From NCBI RefSeq assembly GCF_032999765.1, contig NZ_CP136051.1, forward strand, positions 3,386,417 through 3,450,416: DNA of 64,000 bases, given 5' to 3'. Source of the DNA: Imperialibacter roseus. GTDB taxonomy: Bacteria > Bacteroidota > Bacteroidia > Cytophagales > Cyclobacteriaceae. The notes beneath the pieces are model-generated. The model had not been told where the DNA came from. It made no database searches and worked only from the letters and a program-made list of their open reading frames with translations. Numbering within the stretch: the stretch's first letter is position 1; the number at the start of each line of letters is the position of its first letter. Made by a program: the position numbers and the translations under genes. This document shows positions 8,612-16,136 of the stretch, piece by piece.

Positions 8612-8898
8612 AAAACTTACACATCAAAGGAGGAATGTTACATAAATCACTGATTGGCTGTCGGCAACGCCCTGCAGGTGTCTCCGCAGCTGCATAAGCC
8701 CTTAGAGGATGGCCTGCGATCCAGCTACTTTGGGAAGTGTGAAATGTGTAATAGGACGCCAAATATATATAACACCTGGCTGGTCTTAGCGTCGCATCTT
8801 TGTGGGGAATTATTATTGAGGCATCGCTTGGTTAGGCCATTTGCCCCGGAAGCGAATCCACGCTTTTCAATATGCTTCAGCAGTTAAACACATAAATC

Positions 8899-9093
8899 AT
8901 GAATCTAAAAAGAATATTTGGCGGACTACTGACTGTATTAGGAATAGGCAGTCTTATCTATGCTGCTGTGTTATTCGTCAACAACATGGGTGGCGCAAAT
9001 AGCGTGAAAATCCTTTTGACCTGGGGAGGGCTTGGCCTGTTGTTTTTCGTGTCGGGCATTAGCCTTGTACGTACTACGAAAGACGAATCGTAG
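8899..9093 (+). CDS. Small two-helix membrane protein
   Basis: A 64-residue hypothetical protein: a basic N-terminus, hydrophobic helix at about 6-27 (GGLLTVLGIGSLIYAAVLFV), a short NNMGGANS loop, and a second helix at about 37-57, ending in TTKDES. Small proteins of this layout are common and unassigned in Bacteroidota. A CATCTTTG at 8795-8802 could be a -7 promoter element about 97 bases upstream, without a clear -33 element. The 287 bases between it and the divergent AraC-type gene hold nothing else I can identify. Confidence 0.65.
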   Translation: MNLKRIFGGLLTVLGIGSLIYAAVLFVNNMGGANSVKILLTWGGLGLLFFVSGISLVRTTKDES

Positions 9094-9781
9094 TAAGGGC
9101 GCAAAATAGTAATTCGTCGAGGTAACCAGAGCCTTTTTGATCGGTGGTGCCGTGGGCCCGTAGGGTGTGCGTCAGGCTAAAAGTCTTTGAGCAAATTCGT
9201 GGCTTATCCCCCCTCCCCGTACCAATGGCCGAAACACTTGCCGAATATTTCCCAAGAAGGATAGCTGATGCAATTATCCTCCATCACTGGCGGCTCTTTC
9301 AGTGTCTTCAAACATCATCTACCAAATTTACCAAGCAAAAGTGTCAGAATAAAGAAGCTTCTCAACTGGGGTTATTCCCGTTTTATATTGGTGCACGACA
9401 AATCTAAAATTTTATTAGAAAAATTATATTTTTCTAATTGCCACTCTATTTCACTACTTCCTCCCAATCTGTTTTAAAAGACGCCTTAAACAGCAAAAAG
9501 CGACAAATAACCAGTGAAATATGTAACTCAAAAATACTGAAGTGTAATTTTATTGGTTCAAAAAATTGGAATTTTGCATAAACCTAATGGCAAACCCGCC
9601 TGCCCAACACAGGGAGGACGTCGCTTAAAATGAGCTCAATTTTAAGCTCATTGTGGCCTCGCAAGAAGCCATAAACCTCAATTCAAAATTACTTATGTCA
9701 TCGTAAAACACCCCCTTAACCTGGTGGGTGACAAAGAGTAATAATCGCTCAAAATTCAATTACCAGCTAAACATTAATATA
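9094..9781 (+). other. Gene-free leader before the ice-binding gene, with two hairpins
   Basis: No convincing gene in about 690 bases; the short open frames lack recognisable domains. Two perfect inverted repeats stand out: 9414-9438, a 10-bp A/T-rich stem (ATTAGAAAAA) with a 5-base loop, and 9629-9652, an 8-bp stem (AATGAGCT) with an 8-base loop, about 130 bases before the lipoprotein start. GAATTTTG at 9569-9576 is a weak -7-like element. Either hairpin could be a terminator for the small gene or part of a regulated leader. Confidence 0.45.
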
Positions 9782-12136
9782 ATGAAAAAAACAAAAAACA
9801 AGCTATGGACATCTGCCCTGACAGCATTATTTTTTGCCGTCCTGATAGTAGGGTGTAAAGATGAAAATGAGGGCATTGTAGGACTCTGCCCTGTGATTGT
9901 ATCCACGGATCCCGTGGGGGGCGCCGTGAATGTGCCACTTGATCAGGTCATTTCAGCGACCTTCAACGAGGCAATGAATGGTTCTTCTATCACTCAAGCC
10001 ACATTTAGCCTTGGAGGAGCCTCTCCTGCCGGCCGAGGTTTGGCTGAAATTGAAGGCACGGTGTCGTATGATGCTGCTACTTTTACAGTAAGCTTTGTGC
10101 CAGCAGAAAATCTCCGCCCGGGCATTGAGTACACAGCCACAGTGGCACCTACGGCGAAGGATCAAAATGGTAATTTCCTGCAAGCACCCTATGTGTGGAC
10201 CTTCACCACAAACGCCTCGCCGACTGTGGTGTCAACAGACCCCATCAACCTGAGCACCAATATTCTGCTCAACAAAGTAGTAACGGCCACATTCAGTGAA
10301 GCAATGGATCCATTGATGATCAATGGTGCCTCGTTCACACTCATGAATGGAACAACGCAGGTTGCCGGGGTCATCACCTACGATGGTTTGACGGCCTTCT
10401 TTACACCGTCTGTCGATCTTTTACCTGACACAGACTATTCGGCCACTATTACGACCGGCGCCATGAATCTCACCGGAGAGGCAGTTGCGGCTGATTTTGT
10501 ATGGACTTTTAATACTGGCATGCTGCCCGCTGTAACGACTACGGCACCAATCAATCTGGCCACAGGTGTACTGCTGAATCAGGTAATTGAGGCCGACTTT
10601 AGTGAAGCCATGGATCCCCTGACCATCACCCCGACTTCATTTACCGTAAAGCAAGGCACAACATCAGTTCCTGGTACTGTTGCCTATTCAGGCACTAAAG
10701 CTACTTTCACGCCAACAAACCCTCTTTCGGCTGGCACTACTTACACCGCCACTGTTACCAACACAGCAGCCAATCCTGTAGGCATTCCGCTGGCAGGCAA
10801 TTATGTGTGGAATTTTGACACCGGAGTACTTCCCACTGTAGTTTCTACAGACCCGTTGAACCTGGCTACCGGTGTGCCTACCAATAAGGTCATCAGTGCT
10901 ACCTTCAGCGAAGCCATGAACCCTGCTACAATTACCTCTTCGTCATTTACTTTGATGCAGGGTACCAATGCAATAGCAGGTACTGTTAGCTACTCAGGCA
11001 CCACGGCTACCTTCACGCCAACAAGCCCGCTTCTGGCAGCAACGACGTATACCGCCAATGTAACGACAGGCGCAACCAGCCAGGCTGGTTTTGCGATGGG
11101 CGCTGATTTTGGATGGAGCTTTGATGTAGGAGTGATTCCAACTGTTCTTTCTACTGACCCGCTGAATCTTGCTACAGGTATTCCTCTTAACAAGGTCATC
11201 AATGCTACTTTCAGTGAATCAATGGATCCTCTGACGATCACCAGCGCTTCATTTACCCTTATGCAAGGTACAAATAGCGTGGCAGGTGCAGTTAGCTACA
11301 CAGGAACAACAGCGAGCTTCACACCAACAAGCAATCTGCTGTCGGGTAAATCTTATACTGCCACTATTACAACCGCAGCAAAGAGCGTGGGCGGCATTGC
11401 CATTCCCAGTAATCACGTATGGAGCTTTAGCACGGTGGCCCCCTTAGGCCCTCCAGTTGTAAACCTCAATTCATTACTTGAATACGGTATCATAGCCGGA
11501 GTGGGTGTTACCAACAACGCTGGTGCCAGCGAGATTCATGACATGAATGTCGGTATCTATCCCGGAGCACGTTCTTCTATTACAGGCTTCTTCGATGTGG
11601 ATGGTGGACCAGGTCTTATCTTTAATGGTGCCTTCCATGCCTCCGATGATGTGGCTCCTGCGGGAATCAACGCTGCACTTAACCAAGCTCAGTCAGAGCT
11701 GGTGCAAGCCTACGACGATGCTAAAAACGCAACAACCCCTGCCCCTTCCGTAGCACCGGCTGACCTTGGCGGGCAAACACTTGCTCCAGGTATCTGGACA
11801 TCTGCCACCACCATGCTCTTGCAGAATGGTGACCTTACGCTTGACGCCCAGGGAGACGAGAATGCCGTCTGGATCTTCCAGGTTGGATCGGCCTTCACCT
11901 CTGTAGGTGGTGCCGGCGGCAACGTGATCCTGGCGGGTGGAGCAAAGGCCAAAAATGTGTTTTGGCAAGTAAGTAGCTCAGCGACCATTGGCGACAATAC
12001 AATATTTAAAGGAAATATACTCGCCTTTTCATCCATCACGATGAATGCCGGTTCGGTGGCAGAAGGCAGGATGCTTGCCAGAAACGGTTCGGTACAGCTG
12101 ATCAGCGCCAACACCATTACCAGACCTCCAAATTAA
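9782..12136 (+). CDS. Lipoprotein with five Ig-like repeats and a DUF3494 ice-binding domain
   Basis: A 784-residue protein. The start chosen is the ATG at 9782, giving a signal peptide with lipobox LIVGC (Cys25); an in-frame upstream GTG at 9728 would bury the signal. Five Ig-like repeats of the SbsA/Big_5 type follow from about residue 38 (motif STDPxNLATGVxLNKVI, then ATFSEAM). The C-terminal part (about 558-784) is DUF3494, the beta-solenoid fold of type I ice-binding proteins: LNSLLEYGIIAGVGVTN, LDAQGDENAVWIFQVGS and AKNVFWQVSSSATIG are typical. Surface-anchored ice binding or ice adhesion is the known role of the fold; many DUF3494 proteins are untested, and ice binding here is inference. 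Confidence 0.9.
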   Translation: MKKTKNKLWTSALTALFFAVLIVGCKDENEGIVGLCPVIVSTDPVGGAVNVPLDQVISATFNEAMNGSSITQATFSLGGASPAGRGLAEIEGTVSYDAATFTVSFVPAENLRPGIEYTATVAPTAKDQNGNFLQAPYVWTFTTNASPTVVSTDPINLSTNILLNKVVTATFSEAMDPLMINGASFTLMNGTTQVAGVITYDGLTAFFTPSVDLLPDTDYSATITTGAMNLTGEAVAADFVWTFNTGMLPAVTTTAPINLATGVLLNQVIEADFSEAMDPLTITPTSFTVKQGTTSVPGTVAYSGTKATFTPTNPLSAGTTYTATVTNTAANPVGIPLAGNYVWNFDTGVLPTVVSTDPLNLATGVPTNKVISATFSEAMNPATITSSSFTLMQGTNAIAGTVSYSGTTATFTPTSPLLAATTYTANVTTGATSQAGFAMGADFGWSFDVGVIPTVLSTDPLNLATGIPLNKVINATFSESMDPLTITSASFTLMQGTNSVAGAVSYTGTTASFTPTSNLLSGKSYTATITTAAKSVGGIAIPSNHVWSFSTVAPLGPPVVNLNSLLEYGIIAGVGVTNNAGASEIHDMNVGIYPGARSSITGFFDVDGGPGLIFNGAFHASDDVAPAGINAALNQAQSELVQAYDDAKNATTPAPSVAPADLGGQTLAPGIWTSATTMLLQNGDLTLDAQGDENAVWIFQVGSAFTSVGGAGGNVILAGGAKAKNVFWQVSSSATIGDNTIFKGNILAFSSITMNAGSVAEGRMLARNGSVQLISANTITRPPN
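9893..11446 (+). repeat. Five tandem Ig-like domain repeats
   Basis: Repeats 2-5 begin at 10223, 10529, 10835 and 11141, an exact 306-bp (102-residue) period; repeat 1 (9893-10222) is 24 bp longer and more divergent. Shared landmarks are STDP, ATFSEAM, SFTLMQGT and a closing VWxF. The exact spacing and similarity of repeats 2-5 point to duplication within the gene, spacing the ice-binding domain away from the membrane. Confidence 0.9.
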
Positions 12137-12140
12137 TACC

Positions 12141-12599
12141 ATGAAGACCGCATCTAAACCAATGCAGTCAGCTAAGCTTCTGTTCGCCGGAGGGTTTTCC
12201 CCTCCGGCAGCAGCAGCCATGGCTCAGGCCATATCTGGTGAAATGGGAGGACTAACACTCATGCCGGGTACTTACACAGCTGATAGCTTTATTATTCAAG
12301 CCGGGAATCTGACACTTGATGCCCGTGGAGACGCCGAGGCAGTTTGGATATTTGAGGCTTCTCACCGGATTACGACTTTAGGCAGCCACGGAGGCAATGT
12401 GGTACTTAGAGGAGAAGCGCAAGCTAAAAATATCTTTTGGAAAACTGATGGAACTATCAGCATAGGTAGTGGCACTTCTTTCAGTGGAAAGCTACAGCCA
12501 TTAACGCCAATGACTATCATGTCAAAGGCCAATCACAAAAGCAGTATGCCGGCCAGTTACAAGCTGGCTATAGACATCATTAAAAACTTTTATCACAAA
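12141..12599 (+). pseudogene. Truncated second DUF3494 domain, in frame with the OmpA gene
   Basis: Residues read from 12141 to 12599 include MPGTYTADSFIIQAGNLTLD, DAEAVWIFEAS and AKNIFWKTDGTISIG, which align with the second half of the DUF3494 domain just upstream. The N-terminal half of the domain and any signal peptide are missing, and the end runs into unrelated sequence (about 12520-12599). The frame is open straight into the OmpA gene, so an 836-residue fusion is formally possible, but the OmpA part has its own start and signal peptide at 12600. Best read as the remnant of a tandem duplicate of the ice-binding gene; a short expressed fragment is not excluded. Confidence 0.65.
12186..12208 (+). 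terminator. Strong stem-loop after the ice-binding gene
   Basis: A perfect 9-bp GC-rich stem (GCCGGAGGG / CCCTCCGGC) with loop TTTTC, 50 bases after the stop of the ice-binding gene. There is no T-run after it, so it is not a textbook intrinsic terminator; it may protect the mRNA 3' end or reduce read-through into the OmpA gene. Confidence 0.5.
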
Positions 12600-14651
12600 A
12601 TGAAAACGATAACTAATTACAAAAAGGTATTGCAACCCTCGCATGCCTTATATAGCCTGACGATACTTTCCCTTATTTTCAGTGCTTTGATTTTGACGGG
12701 GATACAGGCACCTCTCCAGGCGCAGGACGCTTCACCTACGGAGTACACCAGGCCTAGCTGGCACTTTGGTGTAGCAGCGGGCGGGAACTTCAATTTCTAC
12801 AGAGGCACTACTCAGCAGCTAAACGACGACCTGACCGTTCCTACTGCCTTCAGGCATGGAAAAGGCCTTGGCTTGTACGTGGCTCCTTCTATCGAGTTCT
12901 ACAAACCTGATACTCGATTCGGGGTCATTCTGCAAGGGGGATACGACAGCCGCAAAGGCTCGTGGGATCAGGTACTTACCAGTTGCAACTGTCCGGCCGA
13001 CTTATCGACCAACCTGGGCTATATTTCCATTGAACCAAGCCTGAGATTTGCGCCGTTCAAATCAGATTTCTACCTGTACGCTGGCCCCCGTTTTGCCTTC
13101 AACAGAACAAGCGCATTTACCTACGAACTGGGTATCAATCCTGCTTTTCCTGAGCAGGCTGCTACACCACCTGTGAAGGGTGACTTCAGCAACATCGAAA
13201 AAACTGTGATTTCCATGCAGGTAGGTGCCGGGTACGATATTCAACTTTCGTCTGTCAATCATAAAACGCAATTCGTTCTTTCTCCGTTTGCCAGTTTTCA
13301 ACCTCAATTTGGCCAGGATCCCAGGTCTACCGAAACCTGGCACAACACCACCGTTAGGTTGGGAGCTGCGCTTAAGTTTGGCAAAGGCAAGGAAATAATC
13401 AAAGACGTGCCTCCAGTACCAGAGGAGATGGCAGCGATAGGACTACCAGAAGTTCAGTTCACGGTGGTTTCACCCGCCAATATTCCTATTGAGCGCCGGG
13501 TGAGAGAAACCTTTCCTTTGCGCAATTACGTATTTTTTGACTTAGGGTCAACTGAAATACCTGACAGGTACGTAACCATCAATAAAACCCAAGTAAAGGA
13601 TTTCAAGGAAGATCAGCTTGAAGTATTTACACCGAAGCACCTGACAGGTCGCTCCGATCGTGGAATGGTAGTCTATTATAACATCCTTAATATCCTTGGC
13701 GACAGAATGGGCAAAAACCCACAGGCTACCATTAACCTGGTAGGCTCTTCAAGAAAAAGCCCTGAAGACGGCCGGGAAATGGCAACGACTATTAAAACAT
13801 ATCTTGTTGACGTTTTTGGGATCAATGCGGCTAGAATCTCAGTAGATGGAAGAAGCAAATCCAAAATACCCTCGCAGCAGCCAGGCGGAACTGAGGAACT
13901 TGTACTCCTTCAACAAGAAGACCGCAGGGTGTCTATAGAAAGCAGCTCTCCTGCGCTGCTTATGGAGTTCCAGAGTGGGCCGGAAGCGGCCCTTAAGCCA
14001 GTTGAATTCGTGGCGGTACAGGTAGCTCCGATTGATAGCTACGTATCATTCAGGGTCGATGGTGCCGACGAAGCTTTTGAGTCGTGGTCGCTGGACATCA
14101 AAGATGAGCAGGGAAAAGTACAGTCTTTCGGTCCTTTTACCAGAGAGCTTGTCAATCTTCCCGGCAAATCCATTTTAGGTACTACCCCCAAAGGCAAGTA
14201 CGAAGTAACCATGATAGGGCAGACACCAGATGGCAAAACAGTGAAAAAAGAGGCTACTGTCAATATGGTGCTTTGGACACCGGAAGTCGATGAAATGGGT
14301 ATGAGATACAGTGTCATTTATGAATTCAACAATTCCACTGCCATTGCCATGTATGAAAAATACCTCACTGAGATCGTTGCGCCAAAGATTCCTCACGGAG
14401 GAACTGTGATTATCCACGGCCACACCGACGTAGTCGGAGACGCAGCGAACAACGAGAAACTGTCGCTGGCCAGGGCCAATGATGTGAAAACCATCCTTAC
14501 CAAGGCCCTGTCCAAAGCTGGAAGAACTGACGTGACTTTCAAAGTACTGGGTTTTGGGGAGGAAGAGAGAATGATGCCTTTTGGAAACAAATGGCCAGAA
14601 GAAAGGTTTTATAACAGAACGGTTCTTATTGACATTATTCCTGCCAAGTAA
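12600..14651 (+). CDS. Outer-membrane protein with two OmpA-like domains
   Basis: A 683-residue protein from the ATG at 12600. A long signal peptide ends near QAPLQAQ (about residue 42). Residues about 45-275 look like an outer-membrane beta barrel (alternating aromatic strands: HFGVAAGGNFNFY, FYLYAGPRFAFN). A first OmpA-like peptidoglycan-binding region follows (about 305-450, YVFFDLGSTEIP), then an Ig-like linker, then a canonical OmpA domain (about 574-683, YEFNNSTA, HGHTDVVGD and NRTVLIDI). It probably ties the outer membrane to the cell wall. It sits directly after the ice-binding lipoprotein and its remnant; a functional link is inference. A strong terminator follows. Confidence 0.85.
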   Translation: MKTITNYKKVLQPSHALYSLTILSLIFSALILTGIQAPLQAQDASPTEYTRPSWHFGVAAGGNFNFYRGTTQQLNDDLTVPTAFRHGKGLGLYVAPSIEFYKPDTRFGVILQGGYDSRKGSWDQVLTSCNCPADLSTNLGYISIEPSLRFAPFKSDFYLYAGPRFAFNRTSAFTYELGINPAFPEQAATPPVKGDFSNIEKTVISMQVGAGYDIQLSSVNHKTQFVLSPFASFQPQFGQDPRSTETWHNTTVRLGAALKFGKGKEIIKDVPPVPEEMAAIGLPEVQFTVVSPANIPIERRVRETFPLRNYVFFDLGSTEIPDRYVTINKTQVKDFKEDQLEVFTPKHLTGRSDRGMVVYYNILNILGDRMGKNPQATINLVGSSRKSPEDGREMATTIKTYLVDVFGINAARISVDGRSKSKIPSQQPGGTEELVLLQQEDRRVSIESSSPALLMEFQSGPEAALKPVEFVAVQVAPIDSYVSFRVDGADEAFESWSLDIKDEQGKVQSFGPFTRELVNLPGKSILGTTPKGKYEVTMIGQTPDGKTVKKEATVNMVLWTPEVDEMGMRYSVIYEFNNSTAIAMYEKYLTEIVAPKIPHGGTVIIHGHTDVVGDAANNEKLSLARANDVKTILTKALSKAGRTDVTFKVLGFGEEERMMPFGNKWPEERFYNRTVLIDIIPAK

Positions 14652-14680
14652 AAGCGCTTGCCTCTTATAAGCAACATCTT

Positions 14681-14717
14681 AGGGCTGACTGATGAAAATC
14701 GGTCGGCCCTTTGTTTT
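14681..14717 (+). terminator. Intrinsic terminator after the OmpA gene
   Basis: A 13-bp stem (AGGGCTGACTGAT with its partner, two G-U pairs) closed by a GAAA loop and followed by TTTGTTTTC, 30 bases after the stop at 14651. Confidence 0.8.
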
Positions 14718-14857
14718 CGGCTCCACCCAAACTCGCTTTCCGTCGTGTGCAATAGTTAAGGCTATAACCTGTGATATATGTAACACTCTCTTATAAAGAT
14801 GTAAAGTTTCCGGGGAGCAATAGCGGCACATTTGTGGGGGAAATAACCGATATTTTT

Positions 14858-15088
14858 ATGAATACAGCGGAGGCAAACACAGTGGGCACATTTAGAATAA
14901 CGGGCAACTGGTTCCATCAGTCGAAAGTGCTCAAACAGAAATTTGGCCTGCTCACAGATGAGGACCTTAAGTTCGAGGTAGGTGGAGAACAGGATTTGCT
15001 CACCAGGATTTGCGAACGGATCAATAAAAGCCGTGAGGAAGTGATCAATATTATCAGGAAAGGCCTACCGCTTGAAAGCACAGAATAG
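14858..15088 (+). CDS. CsbD-like stress protein
   Basis: A 76-residue protein from the ATG at 14858; an in-frame start at 14771 would add 29 unrelated residues. The core TGNWFHQSKVLKQKFG, LTDEDLKF and the charged ERINKSREE segment follow the CsbD pattern (GxWxQxKGxxKxxxGxLTDDDL, then the KTxEE helix). CsbD proteins are small, abundant and induced by general stress; no molecular activity is established. It heads a run of small genes (cupin, two YYC proteins) before the glycosyltransferases, on the same strand. Confidence 0.7.
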   Translation: MNTAEANTVGTFRITGNWFHQSKVLKQKFGLLTDEDLKFEVGGEQDLLTRICERINKSREEVINIIRKGLPLESTE

Positions 15089-15216
15089 CCCTTTGAAGTG
15101 AAAAACGCATTATTTAATAGATACTGCGAACACACCTGAAGGGTAACGAAAGGGCAGTAATGGTGTTGTACCAGAAACTGTCCTTTTTACTCATTGGAAA
15201 TACCTAAACAATCAAA

Positions 15217-15567
15217 ATGGATACTCCGGAATACCCTAAAGCAAAAGTTTTCATTATCGTAGAAATCATAGAGTATGTTCCAAACTCAGTGGTGATAAAG
15301 ACAATTATTAAGAAAACGACAGGCAATGTAAGTGCGGTGTCGTTCGACTCAGGAGAAATGCTAACGGAGAAGACGTCGCCATTTGACACCTTCATTCAGG
15401 TGATTGATGGGAAGGCAGAAGTGGTGATTGACGACGTATCCAATCTACTCGACACAGGCCAGTCGATTATTATTCCTGCGCACTGCCGCAATGCCATAAA
15501 AGCAAATGTCCGCTTCAAGATGATTTCAACCATGATAAAAAGTGGTTATGAAGACCTGCCGGTATAA
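15217..15567 (+). CDS. Cupin-fold protein
   Basis: A 116-residue protein fitting a single cupin barrel: VSAVSFDSGEMLTEKTSPFDTFIQVIDGKAEVVIDD and TGQSIIIPAHCRNAI correspond to the two cupin motifs. Only one of the usual metal-binding histidines is present (PAHCRNA); the first motif has T/P/F where HxH is expected, so metal-dependent catalysis is unlikely and a binding or structural role is more plausible. Same strand as the flanking CsbD-like and YYC genes, about 130 bases after the former and 33 before the latter. Confidence 0.75.
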   Translation: MDTPEYPKAKVFIIVEIIEYVPNSVVIKTIIKKTTGNVSAVSFDSGEMLTEKTSPFDTFIQVIDGKAEVVIDDVSNLLDTGQSIIIPAHCRNAIKANVRFKMISTMIKSGYEDLPV

Positions 15568-15600
15568 AGTCTTAGAGGAAAATATAAAAACTGATCAGCC

Positions 15601-15831
15601 ATGGAAGGGAAATTTAAAGTAGGTGAAATGGTAGCTGAACGCATAAGACCAACACAAAAATTGGTCGTTAAAAGGCAGGCTTACAATGTGTACTACTGCA
15701 AAATGACAGAGGATCTGTCGAGGAAGGAATTGGTCTTCCACGAGCGGGAACTGCAGGCTTACGAAGGATTGGCTTCAAAACTGCCAGTAATGACTGTCTC
15801 TTCAAAGGCAGTAGAGGAGGACATGAAGTAG
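15601..15831 (+). CDS. Small YYC protein, copy 1
   Basis: A 76-residue hypothetical protein of no recognised family. The first 50 residues look like a small all-beta, SH3-like domain: FKVGEMVAER, then PTQKLVVKRQAYNVYYCKM, then KELVFHEREL. It is a paralogue of the next gene, sharing the pattern FxxGxxVxxxxxPxxKLxVKR, YYC and KELxxxERE. It differs by a 20-residue C-terminal tail (LASKLPVMTVSSKAVEEDMK). It has no signal peptide, so is probably cytoplasmic. Function unknown. Confidence 0.65.
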   Translation: MEGKFKVGEMVAERIRPTQKLVVKRQAYNVYYCKMTEDLSRKELVFHERELQAYEGLASKLPVMTVSSKAVEEDMK

Positions 15832-15876
15832 CGATGCCCTATTTGCATCATAAAGAACCTTTTTAAACGTCCAATC

Positions 15877-16062
15877 ATGATAGAAAATAAGTTTGCCGAA
15901 GGAACAACGGTGTATGCCCTTGCTCAACCCAACGAGAAATTGATTGTCAAGCGGTACATCAAGAGAATCTACTATTGCACAACTCCCGCTCATCCAGACC
16001 AAAAAGAGCTGGCACTCTTCGAAAGGGAGATTACGGATGTGGCTGACCCCGCAGCAGGCTAA
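15877..16062 (+). CDS. Small YYC protein, copy 2
   Basis: A 61-residue paralogue of the preceding gene: FAEGTTVYALAQPNEKLIVK, RIYYCTT, KELALFEREI. The conserved Cys in YYC, the KLxVKR strand and the closing ERE are kept, while other positions differ widely, so the duplication is old. It lies 74 bases before the large glycosyltransferase gene and 45 bases after copy 1. No function is known; a regulatory or binding role for the nearby glycan genes is only a guess from position. Confidence 0.65.
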   Translation: MIENKFAEGTTVYALAQPNEKLIVKRYIKRIYYCTTPAHPDQKELALFEREITDVADPAAG

Positions 16063-16136
16063 GCTGGGCTTTGCCTGCCTCCCTGCTCAGGGCCTGCCCT
16101 GTTGTCAAATACCTTATCTTCATTTAAATACCCAAC

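Noticed and set aside
9144-9477. Small plus-strand genes in the leader before the ice-binding gene
   Set aside because: No domain, no coding character, and overlapping frames of equal quality.
12141-14651. An 836-residue ice-binding/OmpA fusion
   Set aside because: No signal peptide at its N-terminus, a strong stem-loop at 12186, and a proper start plus signal peptide at 12600.
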